DNA from: Scolanthus callimorphus
Lineage: Eukaryota; Cnidaria; Anthozoa; Actiniaria; Edwardsiidae
NCBI GenBank assembly: GCA_033964015.1
Contig: CM066914.1
Coordinates: 14,401,637 to 14,465,636, forward strand
DNA length: 64,000 bases
Reading direction: 5' to 3'
Below, in pieces: positions 1-12,627 of this stretch. Under the pieces are notes generated by a model, which was not told where the DNA came from, made no database searches, and saw nothing but the letters and a program-made list of their open reading frames with translations. The position numbers and the translations under genes were made by a program. The stretch's first letter is position 1. Each line of letters opens with the position of its first letter.

Positions 1-199
1 TGTCACTCTGAATGAACTTTGCAGGTTATGAGTGATCGAAATCGTTTTGCTTGTCACATGACAATTTCTGCATATACTTAATTATAAGTAATGAGTTCGT
101 TTTGCATACAATGTTTTTGTGAGGCATTTCCGGTTTCAAGAAAATAAAATGATAGAATCCTCTAGGCCTAGAATGTGATTTCAAAATGGATATAATAAA

Positions 200-345
200 G
201 TGGTAATTGAACTTCGTGTCGTGCAATTTTGGTCTGAAATCATACTTGTGATTTCAAATCAAACTCGCGCTACGCGCGCTCGTTTAATTTTGAAATCACG
301 CGTATGATTTCGGACCAAATTGCACTCCACTCGGTTCAATTACCA
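200..345. repeat. Imperfect palindromic (foldback) element
   Basis: The left arm starting 'tggtaattgaac' (about 201) pairs with the right arm ending 'gttcaattacca' (about 345). Pairing continues inward through 'gaaatcatac' and 'gtatgatttc' to a GC-rich centre 'cgcgctacgcgcgc'. The arms are about 65 bp with scattered mismatches. This looks like a short non-autonomous foldback or MITE; no target duplication was identified. Confidence 0.6.
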
Positions 346-2426
346 TTATTAATCCTCGACTATCGAGTAGTCTCAAAAAGATATGACGGAAAAAAACAGG
401 ATGCCTCTCTTTGGTGGTTTAGTTTCTGCTCTGATCTCATGCTTTGCCCGGCTTCTTCCCCCTTCTTCCCGGGCGCAATTTCCGTCTAGGTCTCTCTGAG
501 AGTCTCCGAGTCTCTGGCGCTTCCATTTCTTTCTGCTCTTCTACTAGAGATAATTTTAACCAAATTTATCATTCCTTGATCCCTTCCTCATCCCTCGACC
601 CAATGTTTGTATTCTATGGCTTCCTCTTCGCGTATTTTTATCATTTGAGGCGTATGCGTGATAGCACGGTTCTGCAGTTAGCTGTCATTTCTCGGCTTTG
701 AAACTCCGACTGGAAGAATTTCAGGAGCAAGCCGGCAAAGAAAATACTCCAACTTGATTATTATTCCCCACTCTACCAAATGTTTGGATTCCATGGCTTC
801 TTTTCGGGCATTTCTCCTTTGAGTAATTATTGTAGGTCGTTTTTTCAGCCGCTACCAGCCCTGTAGTCTTTTTATGATGTTGCCAAAACATGCTGGTATT
901 TGTGCCTGCGAATTTACCTTTCATGTGAGCATCAGCATCCCCCCCTGACAACGCGCCCCTCCCCCGTTAGTTAGCACTCTTTCCTCCCTCCTGACAACGC
1001 GCCCTCCCCCAGTGAGTTGAGCATGCCTGACGTCAGGCTATTGTGACGTCAGGCTTCAGGAACACGTACAACATCCGGGGCTTGCTGAGACGTCCAAAAA
1101 TCGGATCGACCCCTAGCAATTTCCACGTTGCTCAATAAATTCACACAGGGTACCCAATACTATATTTGCAGTTTTTGACGCTGTTTTCTTAGGTATGGTG
1201 CTCCGCTTTGCGTCGGCCTTCGGCCGCCGCAAGGAGCTCCGCTAAAATGAATAATGGTAACCAGTGGGAACCAGTGGTAACATCTCAAATGAATCGTCAA
1301 GTGATCTGAATATATCGATCCCGTGTTCGCTTGATAAATCACCAAAATGAGAAGTTGTTCCCAGAGGAATAGAACATTTGTACTATTGCGTCATTTGACT
1401 ACGACTACCAGAACCCTTTTGAGTTTCATATCAAAACTACCCTGATCAAAACCGTCGTTTTTGAAACACTCACGGCCAAAACCAAATTTGGAAGCATTTA
1501 CCTTATTTGGAAGTGATGGTAGATCCCCTTCTGATAAGAATTTCGGCGACATTTTCCAGAAAAACACTGAATTTTGAGCGAGAACTTCCAGGCATTTTAG
1601 CGACTCGATATTTCAAAGCATCCTCCATGTTTGGATCTAGCTTAGCAGCCAGGCCTGATCTATTTTGAGCATACACAGGGAACCCGCGCGGCTCGCCCTA
1701 GTCCCCTTATAGGCATTTTGCAACGACGGCTTATTTTTGATATGTCTTTTCTTATGCAGATAAGCCGCTATTGGAAACAATGGGAGGTAATTGCGCGAAC
1801 AAAAGGGACAACGCAAAGGTTTCTGGTAGTCGTAGTAAAATACGTCATAATGAAAATTTCCTATTCAAAATGCCCGAGCAACAAATTCGAAACTTCAGCT
1901 TTTCCTGATGTACCCTGCGAGCAGTGGTTTCCTCCTCACATATATTACAAGGAATCTTCCAACGCCTTCCTCAGGCCCGTAGGAGAGATAATTTATTTCT
2001 TTAAATTTTCCTGTAAAACTGAAACAAGTAAATCTTCAAATAAAGCGTCACTTACTAAGTGCACCAATTGTAATCAGATCTTCATGAATCCAATAGAAGT
2101 AGCGCTCTCGGAATCAGGCATCGCAATATAAAGTAGCATTTAACACACATAATAGATCGCAATTTTGTAATAGTGCACAGGTAACGTCATAGCGTGCTGC
2201 AAACGAGTCGCAGTCGAGTGGCGTGACAAGCTCTGGCGTGACTATTGTTCATGACGTTTTCTGTGCACTAATTACAGGATAGACGCACGGGATAAATGAG
2301 ATCTTTTGTATTTTATAGACAGGAAAACAATTTTTCCCAATGTGAAAAGCCCAAACAGCACGCGCATTTCAAATTCGGATTTGGTAGAATGCGCGCCATG
2401 ACGTCAACCGTGCGTGTACGGCAGAG

Positions 2427-2642
2427 GAAGCCCGTGAGGTCCTCTTGAAGAGTACGACAAAGAAAGGCCGTGAGGTCCTCTTGAAGAGTACGACACAGGA
2501 AGCCCGTGAGGTCCTCGTGAATAGTACGACACAGGAAACCCGTGAGGTCCTCGTGAAGAGTACGACACAGGAAGCCCGTGAGGTCCTCGTGAAGAGTACG
2601 ACAGAGGAAGCCCGTGAGGTCCACGTGAAGTTTACGACACAT
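2427..2642. repeat. 36-bp minisatellite, about six copies
   Basis: A unit containing 'cgtgaggtcctcgtgaag' and 'agtacgacacag' repeats about six times with few substitutions. The period is 36 bp, a multiple of three, so several frames stay open across it on both strands. That explains the repetitive hypothetical translations (EVLVKSTTQEAR-type on +, TRTSRASCVVLF-type on -). I see no start, signal or splice context that makes it coding. Confidence 0.8.
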
Positions 2643-2689
2643 GTTAACACATAAAACATTCCATGAATGACGTGTGGGAATGTCTGGAA

Positions 2690-2890
2690 GGATGATGTTT
2701 GCTTGATGATGACGACGGATTCTGATGATCACTTAATGGCGACGTTGATGACGATATGATGATGTTGGATGCAGTGAGGACGTTGTTGTAGTTGTTGTTG
2801 CTGACAATAAGGAAGAGGGCAGGGATAATCATGACGACGATGACGATGGTTACCATGACGATGGTTACCATGACGATAATGAATATGATG
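2690..2890. repeat. GAT/GAC-rich microsatellite-like tract
   Basis: Degenerate gatgat/gacgat triplets, including two adjacent copies of 'gacgatggttaccat' near 2840-2870. This is low-complexity sequence with no coding evidence. Confidence 0.5.
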
Positions 2891-4084
2891 AGAAGACATG
2901 TTGAATAAGTGTTGAATGTATGAACGTGATGCACCATTTGACAGGAATATGTTTTGGCTTTGGCATATTATTCTTCAAGTAAGCAGCTTTGGGTAGGACC
3001 TGAACTCTTCAAAACTATCTTCATTTTGACTCCGTAAGTGCCTCGATAACTCCCTTATACTTGCTACCCGCCGTAGTAGCAATTGAAAACTGAACTAACA
3101 GTTGACAACCCAATTCATTATAACGAATAAACCGCTGCCATTGTTGAAATAACGATCCAGAAGCTCCCCATTCAGTAGCCAATACAATTCTTGCCCTTGC
3201 ACCATGCCAGCTTCTGTTCGTACGCGGAGTTCAAGCCTTGGTAATAATACAACCTTTATCCTTTTTTCGCAACCAACTGTGACATGCAGAGTCTTTCGGA
3301 TCCCTATAAGCCTTTTCAATCCATTTGATTCCAATAATTTTCATCCTTGCAGGCCCTGGTTTGGCAAACTCGATTCACGCAATTCAAAAACGTCAGGTCA
3401 TTAACTCCCTGTTCTGTCGCGGACGATCTGCGAAAGTCCTTCCAGTGGGTTTGTCATCTTTTCCCACCTGCGAATCACACAAGAATTACTTCACTTGATG
3501 GGCTAAGCACTGAGAGTGTCTACTATTTCTCGGCTAAGAGTGACCAAATTCTAGGTTAAATTTCGTTTTTCTAAATCTCCTGAACACTCACAAACGTTTC
3601 GCGAAATGCTGTACTGAATTTGGGACACTTGGCGACAATGTATAAACGTGCACGCACAGACCTAGGTTACAAATGGGACAGCAGCTTCGGTGCTAGACGC
3701 CGTTTATCAATTACCTGAAAAGATTGTTTATCGATTCTAATAATACACATGAAAAATCTCTGGATTCTGATTGGCTGAGAGCAGTGCAGTTTTGAGGTAA
3801 CAAAGTGCCAAAAAAAGGTAACAAAGTGCAAAAATGGTTAACAAAATGCAAATTTTCTTTTGAAATGCTAAAATATTTTGATAACATAGAGCTATATTAT
3901 GGAAACTTTGGTTTTTGTTCATGCTCAAATTCTGTCAGGTTTTGGTCCAGATTTCAATCAAGGAAAAATACGTGCGGCTTGTTCAGTTTGTAAGCAGATT
4001 TGTGAATGACTCCTATCGTGCTCCTTGGAAATTTTTTCATGTGTATTATTAATACGAAATCATACGACTTTTCTCGTTCAATTT

Positions 4085-4185
4085 GGAATTCATTTACACT
4101 CGTGGGTTTTTCAAAAAGCTCAAATTGCACTCGCCTTCGGCTCGTGCAATTTTGATACTTTTTGAAAAACCCACTCGTGCAAATT
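4085..4185. repeat. Short foldback hairpin
   Basis: 'cgtgggtttttcaaaaag' (about 4101) pairs with 'ctttttgaaaaacccac' (about 4158). Outer pairing includes 'atttacactcg' against 'cgtgcaaat'. The loop is 'ctcgccttcggctcg'. Confidence 0.6.
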
Positions 4186-4550
4186 AGACAAAACTAAAAG
4201 GACGAGAAAAACATGGAGCACGACATGCCGTGTTTTGGATAACGGTGGACCGAATTAGAAGTATAGAAAGTACATGCATCATAGAGCAGATTTCGTAAGA
4301 CTGGAAAGGCTTGGCGGAACACGTTACGGCCACGGCACAGCACGCAGCCTTGCCTTCTCGTGAACATTCAGCTAATATCACGCAACATGACTGATCAACC
4401 AATCACAATGCTTAGACATGGCACGTGACAATACCGGCCACGGCACGGAACACACCGTTACATTTTTTACAGTCATACGAAAGCTGTACGAAGTTGTTAA
4501 TGAAGAGGGCCGTTGACCGAAAGATATTTAACATAAAAAAACATAGCTGT

Positions 4551-4814
4551 TACCACTGTATGCATTGCTACGCGACCTCAAAATTCAATGTTGCGATGGG
4601 CGATTGGCGATTTTTAGCCGTCAATGGCAATTCCAAAACGTTGGATTCGGCTACTTCAGAGGGTCGACATTGATTGCAAAATCAACAAAAATGGTTTTAG
4701 CTATCCATTGGTTTCCTTGACTCGAAGGTTAAACTTTCTGGTAATTTTCTTGCGTAAAATCGCCAATCGCCCGACAGTGAATTTTGAGGTCGCGTAGCAA
4801 TGCATACAGTGGTA
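4551..4814. mobile_element. Foldback MITE with arms of about 60 bp
   Basis: The left arm begins 'taccactgtatgcattgc' (4551) and the right arm ends 'gcaatgcatacagtggta' (4814). The arms also share 'gctacgcgacctcaaaattca' up to a small internal difference, then 'gggcgattggcgatttt' in inverted orientation. The centre (about 4616-4755) is unique. This is an inverted-repeat, non-coding element. Related TIR-like text ('cagtcatacgaaagctgt') lies on both sides, so it may be nested in a larger element. Confidence 0.7.
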
Positions 4815-6821
4815 ATGGCGTATTTCAAGTTTGTGTTTTTACTGTGCTCTATAAATCAACTTTGCATCCGAATCAACGCCGCACCAGCAAGAATAACCAG
4901 CAACAGCATCGGCACGGAACACACCATTACCTTTTTCACAGTTATACGAAAGCTGTACGTACTACGAAGTTGAGAACCGGTATTAAAATGAAAACAAATG
5001 CAGATCGGAGATGAATTAAACAGGGCCTCGAAGTGAGGGATTTGATTTAAGTGTCGGAGTGAAATGGCTTATGGCTGGGGCACTGCCAAAACTGCGCATG
5101 ACATAATGAGTCCAACGAGCACCCACGTCTAGCAATCGACAACTATTATCGTATATGTTTTTTACATTACGAAAAAAATCAGGTGCCATGAGTTTACAAA
5201 ACCAAGTTTTTCAACCGTTCAAATATCCATTAAAGTAGCTAGCACGGCACAAAATTAGCTTGTGAGCGTATTTTTATATCGCAAGCCGAGAGATGTATTT
5301 TGAATTAATGTGTGCGGTCCGTTACCAGCTATGCTTAGTCCCAAAAAACAAACAATCTAATCGCTGATTTGTTTCCCCCATTAAAACCGAAAACAACTTC
5401 TACAAATAAAACAGTATCCGAACAGCAACACAGACAATAAGAAAATAATAGAAGATCGCAGCCTTTTTAATTGGTTAATCGGATCAAGCACAAAAATTCA
5501 GATTCGTTGCGCAATACCCACGGAGACCCCTTATTTTATAATTACAAAATAACTGCGAAATGGTATCTCTTCTCTAGGGCCAGTTATTTTGATATCACGA
5601 CCGGGCTGCTGTGAATTCTCGTGATTATGATGTTTCTTTAATCGCTGGAAAATGAAACCTTAAAGAAGGCGAAAGGCGGGAAAACAGGGGGAAGGAATTT
5701 GCTGCATCCTTCGCGCCCCAATCATGGGGAGCATCTATTTTTAATACACGTTAGTCCAAGGGCTCATTCGTTTTTTTAAAAGAAACTTCGAGCCCGCATA
5801 ATCTGATATGAGAATGGAGTGAGTAAGTTAGTAAGAAAAAGAGAAATGAAAACCGGCCCTTAGAGACAAAAGAAAGAAACAGATTTGGGTGCGCCGTGTT
5901 TGGGCATGCAGGAGCTATGAATTTGGATCAATGGGAAGACTTTAACCCGGGAAGATAACACTGGAATTATTCCTAATGCGAGAAGCCGGAGATTAGCAGA
6001 TTAAAAGCATTTTATGGCTACCAAATGAGCCCTAATGCTATACAAATATCGAACATAAACAACAGTCGCAAACATCAATACCCATGCCAGGTCTCGCACC
6101 TGCATAGCACATGAACAAGCAGTTTTGAGCAGGGGAGGAGGATTGCTATTGGTTAAATGCGCGCCTGCAAGTCGTTTCAGTTGGGATATCCTGATGCAGT
6201 GAACTAAAAGAGACAGAAATAACAGTCAGCCGATATTGTAATAATATGAAGCTTGATAGCAAGGCTTTTAAGGTGTTTTTAGAAGACTAAAAGTATCCTG
6301 AATGGGATAATGTTTTAAGGATGTACTTGTACCTAAAGTGAATCTGAAAGCTGTTATAGAAAGAAGAAGAAACAGAAGACGAGAACATATTAAAAATGGA
6401 TGAATACTAACGTCATGCAATCAGCATTGAATGTTTTCATTATTTCTTTTACCAAAGTTGCGCACCGCTCCCCTCTCAGAACTCTAGACAAATGTGCTAA
6501 AACTGGGCTTGGGTTTTAAGTTGGCTGTAGACAGTTGCGTTTCTTAGGGTGTTTTCCACTTTTCTGTAACGATGTTGCTAACTTTCGTGTATACCATAAG
6601 GTACAATTAATGTTAATAGGCATAATTTAAGCTATAACAGTCCCATTACATTAGATATTTGAGATCATTCTCAGGAACAAATTTGAGGGCATACTCTTAT
6701 TGCTTTCTTATGCTGCCACCAGTCATAAAGTTGTTTGCTAACGACTTTATTCAGAATTCACAAAACACAAATCTTTTCAAAGCAACTATGAGCAAAGTAG
6801 TTTTCCCTTTTTTCCCCTAAA

Positions 6822-7728
6822 TCAAGCGATTCTAACCCAACCACATTTTCCCAACTGGTAACCTTCATGTTTGCCTTTGCACCTTGTACTTTTAAACACC
6901 TATTTTTACATGTAAAATAAAACAAAGAAAAGGCAAATATTGTAAGTGGGTTAAAACAAATCAATAAAGGACTGTAAAATATACACTTTCAAGAACAAGT
7001 CTCATCGAAGTCATACAAAATGCCTCAATTATTACTTTCCAGCTCTAGGAACTGTAAGTAACAATTAGTGTCTGTAATTTAAGAGTTTCGTTGTTACAGT
7101 GTTATCAATTTGGAAACCTATTAAGCAATTCAAGAATAAATTGCACACCTTTCAGCAATAAAGGCCATAATAGTTAGGGCTCGAATGAACAACAAAATGC
7201 TGACACAATCAAATGCCATAATAAAACGGAAGCCATTTATGAAAAGTCTAACAGTAATACTAACAACTGTTACTTATAACTCACCGTTTTAAGAAGGCTG
7301 AGACAAAATGTACAAACTCTTCGCACCGAAGACGGCGAAATGTTTCTCAGATTATCCATTGAAGACGGCACATTGGGACACTGTGTTCCAGTTATGAGTA
7401 AAGTCCCAAGATGAGCAATATAACTTGACGCTAGCCGTAGTGTTTCTATCTTAGACAGTTTCCTGTCTGAAGGTTCTGTAGGTATAAGAAGTCGCAGAGC
7501 AGTAAACGCTGCATTTACGCTGTGCGTGCGATTTCTCTCCCTCGCGTTAGCGGCCTGCCTTTGCTTGCTGAGCCCAGTAAGTCGCGGTCTTCGTCGTTTT
7601 CGCTTCAGTCGCAGCGCTAAGCTCCCATTTTCAGTGTCTGATTCTTTGGGGGAACTCTCTTTGTCTGATTCCTCGTTGTCACTTGTGGTGCGTTCCGCTC
7701 GATCCCGTCTTCGTCTTGCTCCCTCCAT
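6822..7728 (-). CDS. TCF15-like (paraxis/scleraxis): Paraxis/scleraxis-type bHLH transcription factor
   Basis: Nuclear group A bHLH DNA-binding factor that would dimerise with E-proteins at E-boxes; the family acts in mesoderm and muscle-type differentiation in bilaterians. Exon 1 is 7285-7728 on the minus strand. A start codon five residues upstream (7743) is also in frame; the MEGARRRRD start is preferred but not proven. The order is an Arg/Ser/Glu-rich N-terminus, a basic region ([16 protein letters not shown]) and a helix-loop-helix with [20 protein letters not shown], the family signature. After the bHLH comes [10 protein letters not shown], matching the post-bHLH ICTFCLS motif of paraxis and scleraxis. 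The exon ends at a GTGAGT donor. A possible second exon is 6822-6899, which would add 25 residues for a total of about 173. That exon is a splice-phase prediction with a weak acceptor. Orthology is strong; gene structure is moderate. Confidence 0.85.
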
Positions 7729-7743
7729 GTAAAAATAAACCAA

Positions 7744-9380
7744 AAATTCTCACTCACTTAGATTGAATTCTTAGCGTAGCGCCGTCGTTTCGAAAGTTTA
7801 CAGTCTCAATGCTTTGGCATTGATGAAGTGACTATGAGTTCAGGGCCGAACGGGGACTAACGTCGGGTTAATTTTAGGCGGCACATCAAATGTTTTACAA
7901 GGACATCGCGCGTCAATCATGCCCTAACCGCCGTCTAGATCAATGACATCGATGTCATAAATTCATTAGCATGTAGATCTTACATTAAAATATAAATCGC
8001 GAAATTCTGGTTACTGGTTATTTAGATAAGTTAATTTATGCACCTCACCAAAGAACCAGAGCAAATACCTAGAATCAAAGCCCTCGGAATAAATCCGTAA
8101 AAACCCCACCGACAATAGGGAAAGACTACAAATTGTGGCATACGTTTTGGCTTTGCCGTCTGATTGTAGTTTACGTCCTGGTGTAGCGTTTTGCCATCAT
8201 ATGCTTTCATTTTGCGCCAATGGGTAGCCTTTTATTGTTTTTTAAACTTTCCAGTACAGTAAAACTCTAAAGGAATGCGAGGACTATGCACTAATGACGC
8301 CAAGAGCTCAATAACTCGAGATTTCAAGTGTCTCTACTTATCACTCTCTCTTAGGAGCCCGTTTGGTTGTGGGAAGATCGCTAAAAGCCATCTTGAAATC
8401 TTAAGAGCTTGGTACTTGACGTTAAAATATAGCTTTTTTGCAGAGGTCACTACTGCAATTGATATTACAGTATGGTTCGTAGTGATTTAATGCGCGCAAT
8501 AAATCAATGGGGAAAAGCGCCAAATACAAGGATAAATATGTAGAAATGTATTCCTTTCAAATATAATTATTTGGCTTCTCTAGCTTCTGGTAATTTCGTT
8601 TAACAATGGATCCCTTGGATGGCGATCCATGTATCTGACAGATCTGTGTTTAGATAAGAGCTCGACCATACAAACGTCCCATGGTATAATGAATGGTTGC
8701 TTGGTTAATGCTATGCATATTAAAACCCTTAAAAATATTACCTGATGTGTCTTCCTGCAGCTCACTTCCACATCTCGAGGCATATTTCACCACGAAGCAG
8801 GAAGCAATTGTTATACTTGGGTCAAATCAAACCAGAACAATATTAAACGACAACGCCGCCGCCTACCGATCCAAACCACTCTAGCTCGTTACATTACATT
8901 GAGCCCCTGTTGCATGTTCAACTTGCGCGGATAATTGAAGCACTTCTTGCATGTTGAATGAATATAATTTGTCGAAGTAAGAGGTCTGACCAGCTTAGCA
9001 AACTTGGGCCTAAGCTGTACATACAACTCTTACAGCAGCTAAGGTCGTGTTTGTAATAGTAGTCGAGAGCAATTATGAATTGGCGAGTTCCCTAACGTCC
9101 ATGCGTGTTGATTGCTTGTTTGAGTGATGTGTTAGCGGCGGTACGGTCTGATGTGATGCTTGATGGGTCACAGCTGTCGAGTTCGCAGCTCCTTCTGGCT
9201 TCCTGTGGGATAATGGATGCCGGATCCGGTGCCGCAAAAACGTCCGCAAAACGCTCTCTCGGCGTGTCATCAGAAAACTTTGGGTTTATCCTTGGACTCG
9301 GTCACGTTAGGGAACTGTGAGGTTGAGTCACCTTGTAACAGATAACATACATCCTCAGACTCAGCCTGTCTCAGCGACTC
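7744..9380. other. Intergenic, upstream of the paraxis-like gene
   Basis: Presumed 5' flank of the minus-strand bHLH gene. I see no TATA box at a convincing distance and no supported gene. Small open frames near 8275-8884 and 9073-9320 have no recognisable content. Confidence 0.4.
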
Positions 9381-9493
9381 AGCGCAAACTAGTCTCGTCC
9401 CCAGGCTCCTTTTGGCTGCGCGGGTTGTCGGCTAGTGACGTCACGGACCCGCGCAGCCAAAAGGAGCCTGGGGACGAGTTTAAGCGCAAACTA
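9381..9493. mobile_element. 91-bp hairpin element with 11-bp target duplication
   Basis: The direct repeat AGCGCAAACTA flanks the element at 9381-9391 and 9483-9493. Between them lie two arms: 'ctcgtccccaggctcctt' reading on to 'ttggctgcgcgggt', and the exact reverse complement ending 'gcctggggacgag'. They are separated by about 21 bp that include 'gacgtcac'. The perfect arms suggest a recent insertion or maintained palindrome. An 8-11 bp duplication would fit Mutator- or hAT-like machinery; that assignment is inference. Confidence 0.75.
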
Positions 9494-10367
9494 AAGGGAT
9501 TTGCTGCATCTCCGGAGGTAAACGGTGACCGGACCATTTTAGTGATAAGTCTCAGTGGAGCAGGACTTCCTTATACATTTGACTGATGTTTTATTGTTTC
9601 CTACCTCTCTTCCGCAGTAATATGTTGTCTTTCCGGCTTGTGGTCTTCCTGTGGTTTCAAGTAGCGGAGTTTCGTCGCGGGACTGCCGTCTCGTTGGTAC
9701 ATTTATCACAGACAACCCAAGCAGCTGTTTTGGTATTTTATACGGTGTATTTTGTACTGTAAGACTTTTAGAAGAAACCCGAGGAGGCTAGTCTGTACAG
9801 CCACCTGAGTACCTCTGTCTTTATGTCATGGCACAGGGCACATTCGTCGATACTGCGGCGCCAAGTGACCGTCTGCTTCCAAGCTCTTACTGCTTCCAAG
9901 CTCTTACTCGCTGCGCATTAATTACTATGCGGAAACGACAAAATTCTAGAATCGAAAGCGCTTATCGGAGAGAGTGGCGGTTTTATTTAAAAACTTGACT
10001 GGATTCTAGATAGTGACTAATGGCTGGATATATATATTTTGCACTTTGAAAATTGTATCACTTCAGTACAGTTTCCAATGTAAAAGCATATAAATACTTA
10101 AAAGAACTACGATTTTAATGCCTTGAAGCTTACATCTGTTACATGTTTCATGGCACATTTGACCATCACAGTGCTAAGGTTTTACAATTCTATTTTTAAG
10201 ATACCAAGTACAACAGTGCTAGATATAGAATAGGCAATATAGCAGCAAATATGGCTATACATGATGACCGCGATGACCGCGATATCATACATGTTGGTTA
10301 AAAGGTGATGACGACGGCTCTACGAGATTGCTTTCTTCATTAAAAACGCCCTGCAGCCAAGTTACCA

Positions 10368-10795
10368 TCAGCATGGTCTTCCCCTGCAGCACCGCCTCGT
10401 GCGGCTGATCGCCTGGGTACCACAACACTTGGCAAGGAATGGATGCGAGCCAGACAGGACTCCTTTACAGCACAACAATGACGATGTGGTATACGCATGC
10501 GTGCCGCAACACCCAGGGTTCATAAACGGTTTCGTGTTCACTACCCCATTACAGCAAAGCTGTCTGTGAGTGTTATACGATTTCTTGCCACAGCAGCCAG
10601 GAAACATGAACGGTCGGTAGTTCACGGCTCCGTTACAACAGATTCGCTTTTGTGTGTTGTAAGCTTGGGTACCGCAGCAGCCTGGGTTGAAAGGGCGGTG
10701 GTTTGACACCCCACGGCAACAAATATAGCGGCCTGAGCAGCTTGGGTTGAAGTTGCCGTACCATCTTCTCACTCTAACTTTAGGTACATTTGCCT
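10368..10795 (-). CDS. Galaxin-like di-cysteine repeat protein, 3' terminal exon (intact copy)
   Basis: Galaxins are extracellular proteins first known from coral skeletal organic matrix; relatives occur in non-calcifying cnidarians, so mineralisation must not be assumed. The translated exon has about five repeats of roughly 28 residues built on CC-G and C-N-G pairs (for example PGCCGTQAYNTQKRICCNG), ending in RRCCRGRPC before the TGA at 10368-10370. The family assignment rests on this di-cysteine spacing. The frame is open upstream only to an apparent acceptor (TTTCAATACAG before 10795), with no ATG. It is therefore a terminal exon. The signal-peptide exon(s) should lie at higher coordinates and were not found. 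Alternative: another Cys-rich secreted repeat family. Confidence 0.75.
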
Positions 10796-12276
10796 CTGTA
10801 TTGAAACAAATATTTTGTTTTTACATGGTTAATTTTCAGTAATCACATTCGTCTACAATCAGTACAATTAGAACCCACGTGCGACTCGTTGTGATAAGGA
10901 GAAAAGGAAGGCAGCACATCAAACCACAGGGAGTTCACCTTTACAGTTAAGTCAAGGAAAATAATTCAAAATCTTTATATTTTCCACCGAATAAAGGGAA
11001 AGAATGTCTACTTTACACTGCGTCCTGGTCTCGTTGTGATTGACATTATGATACTTTGCCCAGTACTACGAAATGGCTTCCTGGCTGACGCTAAAAGACC
11101 AGGAAGCAGCGCGGCAAGTTTTCTTTCGCTTTGTTCGGCAGAAAATGAAAGATTTTTACTATTCTTCTTGATTTAAATTGTAAAGGCGAGCTCTTTCGCC
11201 CTCGCCCCAGGAATTTCTGCAGAAATTTCACAGGGAATTTCTGCAGAAACCCATCCATGGGGAAAGCTGAATTTCCCAAGGCACACACGGGAAGTGTTCG
11301 GTGGATAGACATTTTTCTACCATGGGAAATTTTCATCTTTTTCCATGGATGGGATTCTGCAGAAATTCCCTGTGTGTCATACTTTTAGGCTTCTCCAAAC
11401 GCTCATGCTAGTCTTCTCTGATCCTAAACACTCATTTTTTGCAGTTCCAACTTCCGTCTCCATTTCTCTCACTGATAGGAGTTTAAGGCCATCTTTCAAT
11501 TTAAAGAAATGATCTAATAAATAAACGAGTTGAAGGTCAACATGCAATCGCTATACCTGATTTTTCTACCAATCCACTTGCCAACGCTAAAATTAGCACC
11601 AAACATGCAGCGTGCATTGCTACGGTCAGGGCGCAACGATTTCTCGACAGGAGGAGATATTTGAAGGATCGACTGCGCACAGTGTAGAAGATTTGTCGAT
11701 CTGTTGTTCTCCGGTTTTCGTCTTGTTCTCTCGAGCAGAGAGGATATGATTCAGCATTTATTGAGTTTTATGTTTTGATCTTTGACCGTTTAAGGATTAA
11801 AGTTTCATCGCAAACGGATGTTGCAAGAAGATTTCACGTCAAAACTGCACGTTTCAGGTCATTCCGAGAATAATACGTTGCACATGTTCATGCATAGAAA
11901 GATGTGCGCTGGCTCATTAACACGTGAAATCCGGCTCAAAAACTTGGGTACAAGGGCAGTGCCGATGCCCCAGTCTGGAACTGCTCGGGATGCACGCGAT
12001 GGGACACACTTAGCCTCGTTCCCAAGCGTCTTGTGTCGGCTCTCCATGTCACGAACTCCCCACAAGTTCACTGTGTTGACGCACGCTTTAGTTCCGGCTT
12101 TAGTTTTCTTATGGCAAGTTTTGTGTCGTGGTTAGCGCTAGTGTATCGAATCAAGGGTTCGTTTACAGAGCACGGGGATGGGGTATTCCTAGGGATACCC
12201 CCTATCTCCCATTTGGCGATGTTTTGCGGCATAGTTCCATTGATTTAGAGCGTTCACGTGACATGATGTTCGCTGA

Positions 12277-12277
12277 T

Positions 12278-12311
<34 letters not shown>
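12277..12311. repeat. Long poly-C tract
   Basis: A run of about thirty C, interrupted near its 3' end by one G. The equivalent tract in copy 2 (about 16156-16167) is roughly a third as long, so this is a fast length-variable site that may also be mis-sized by sequencing. Confidence 0.8.
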
Positions 12312-12627
12312 CCCTTCCTTTACAGATGTTCGCGATCAGAAGAACTCCGAGGTCCAGTTTTCCCAGATGGCTGTGTGCGCATACCCGCAAGTGAGTGGCG
12401 CTCTCTTTTAAACCATTTGCTCGCTCATCAGTAAATATCTTCCCTGATTAATGTGCCTTGAAAGTGATAAAGCCCATGGGCCTTTTTCGGAATTTTCGGT
12501 AGCTTTATTTTTAGAGCACAGTTTTCTACGAATTTATCGGTGAAATAGAGCACGTCAGCTCGCAATTTTACAACGTTCTTGTAGTCATGCTCTAATGGTT
12601 TTATGATATAGCGGGGGAGAACCAATT

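Larger units (their letters stand above)
1..6821. other. Intergenic region with foldback repeats
   Basis: No gene could be supported here. The longest open frame (1718-2131, +) has no recognisable domain and no splice or start context. The stretch holds imperfect inverted repeats (about 200-345, 4085-4185, 4551-4814), a 36-bp minisatellite (2427-2642) and a GAT/GAC-rich tract (about 2690-2890). A direct repeat built on 'cggcacggaacacacc' occurs near 4443 and 4913. From about 5.1 to 6.8 kb I see only AT-rich unique-looking sequence. Confidence 0.6.

Noticed and set aside
1718..2131. 137-codon open frame
   Set aside because: No recognisable domain, uneven composition, and no neighbouring exon; plausible by chance in AT-rich DNA.
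2313..2732. Repetitive open frames on both strands over the minisatellite
   Set aside because: A 36-bp unit keeps frames open automatically. No start, signal or splice context supports translation.
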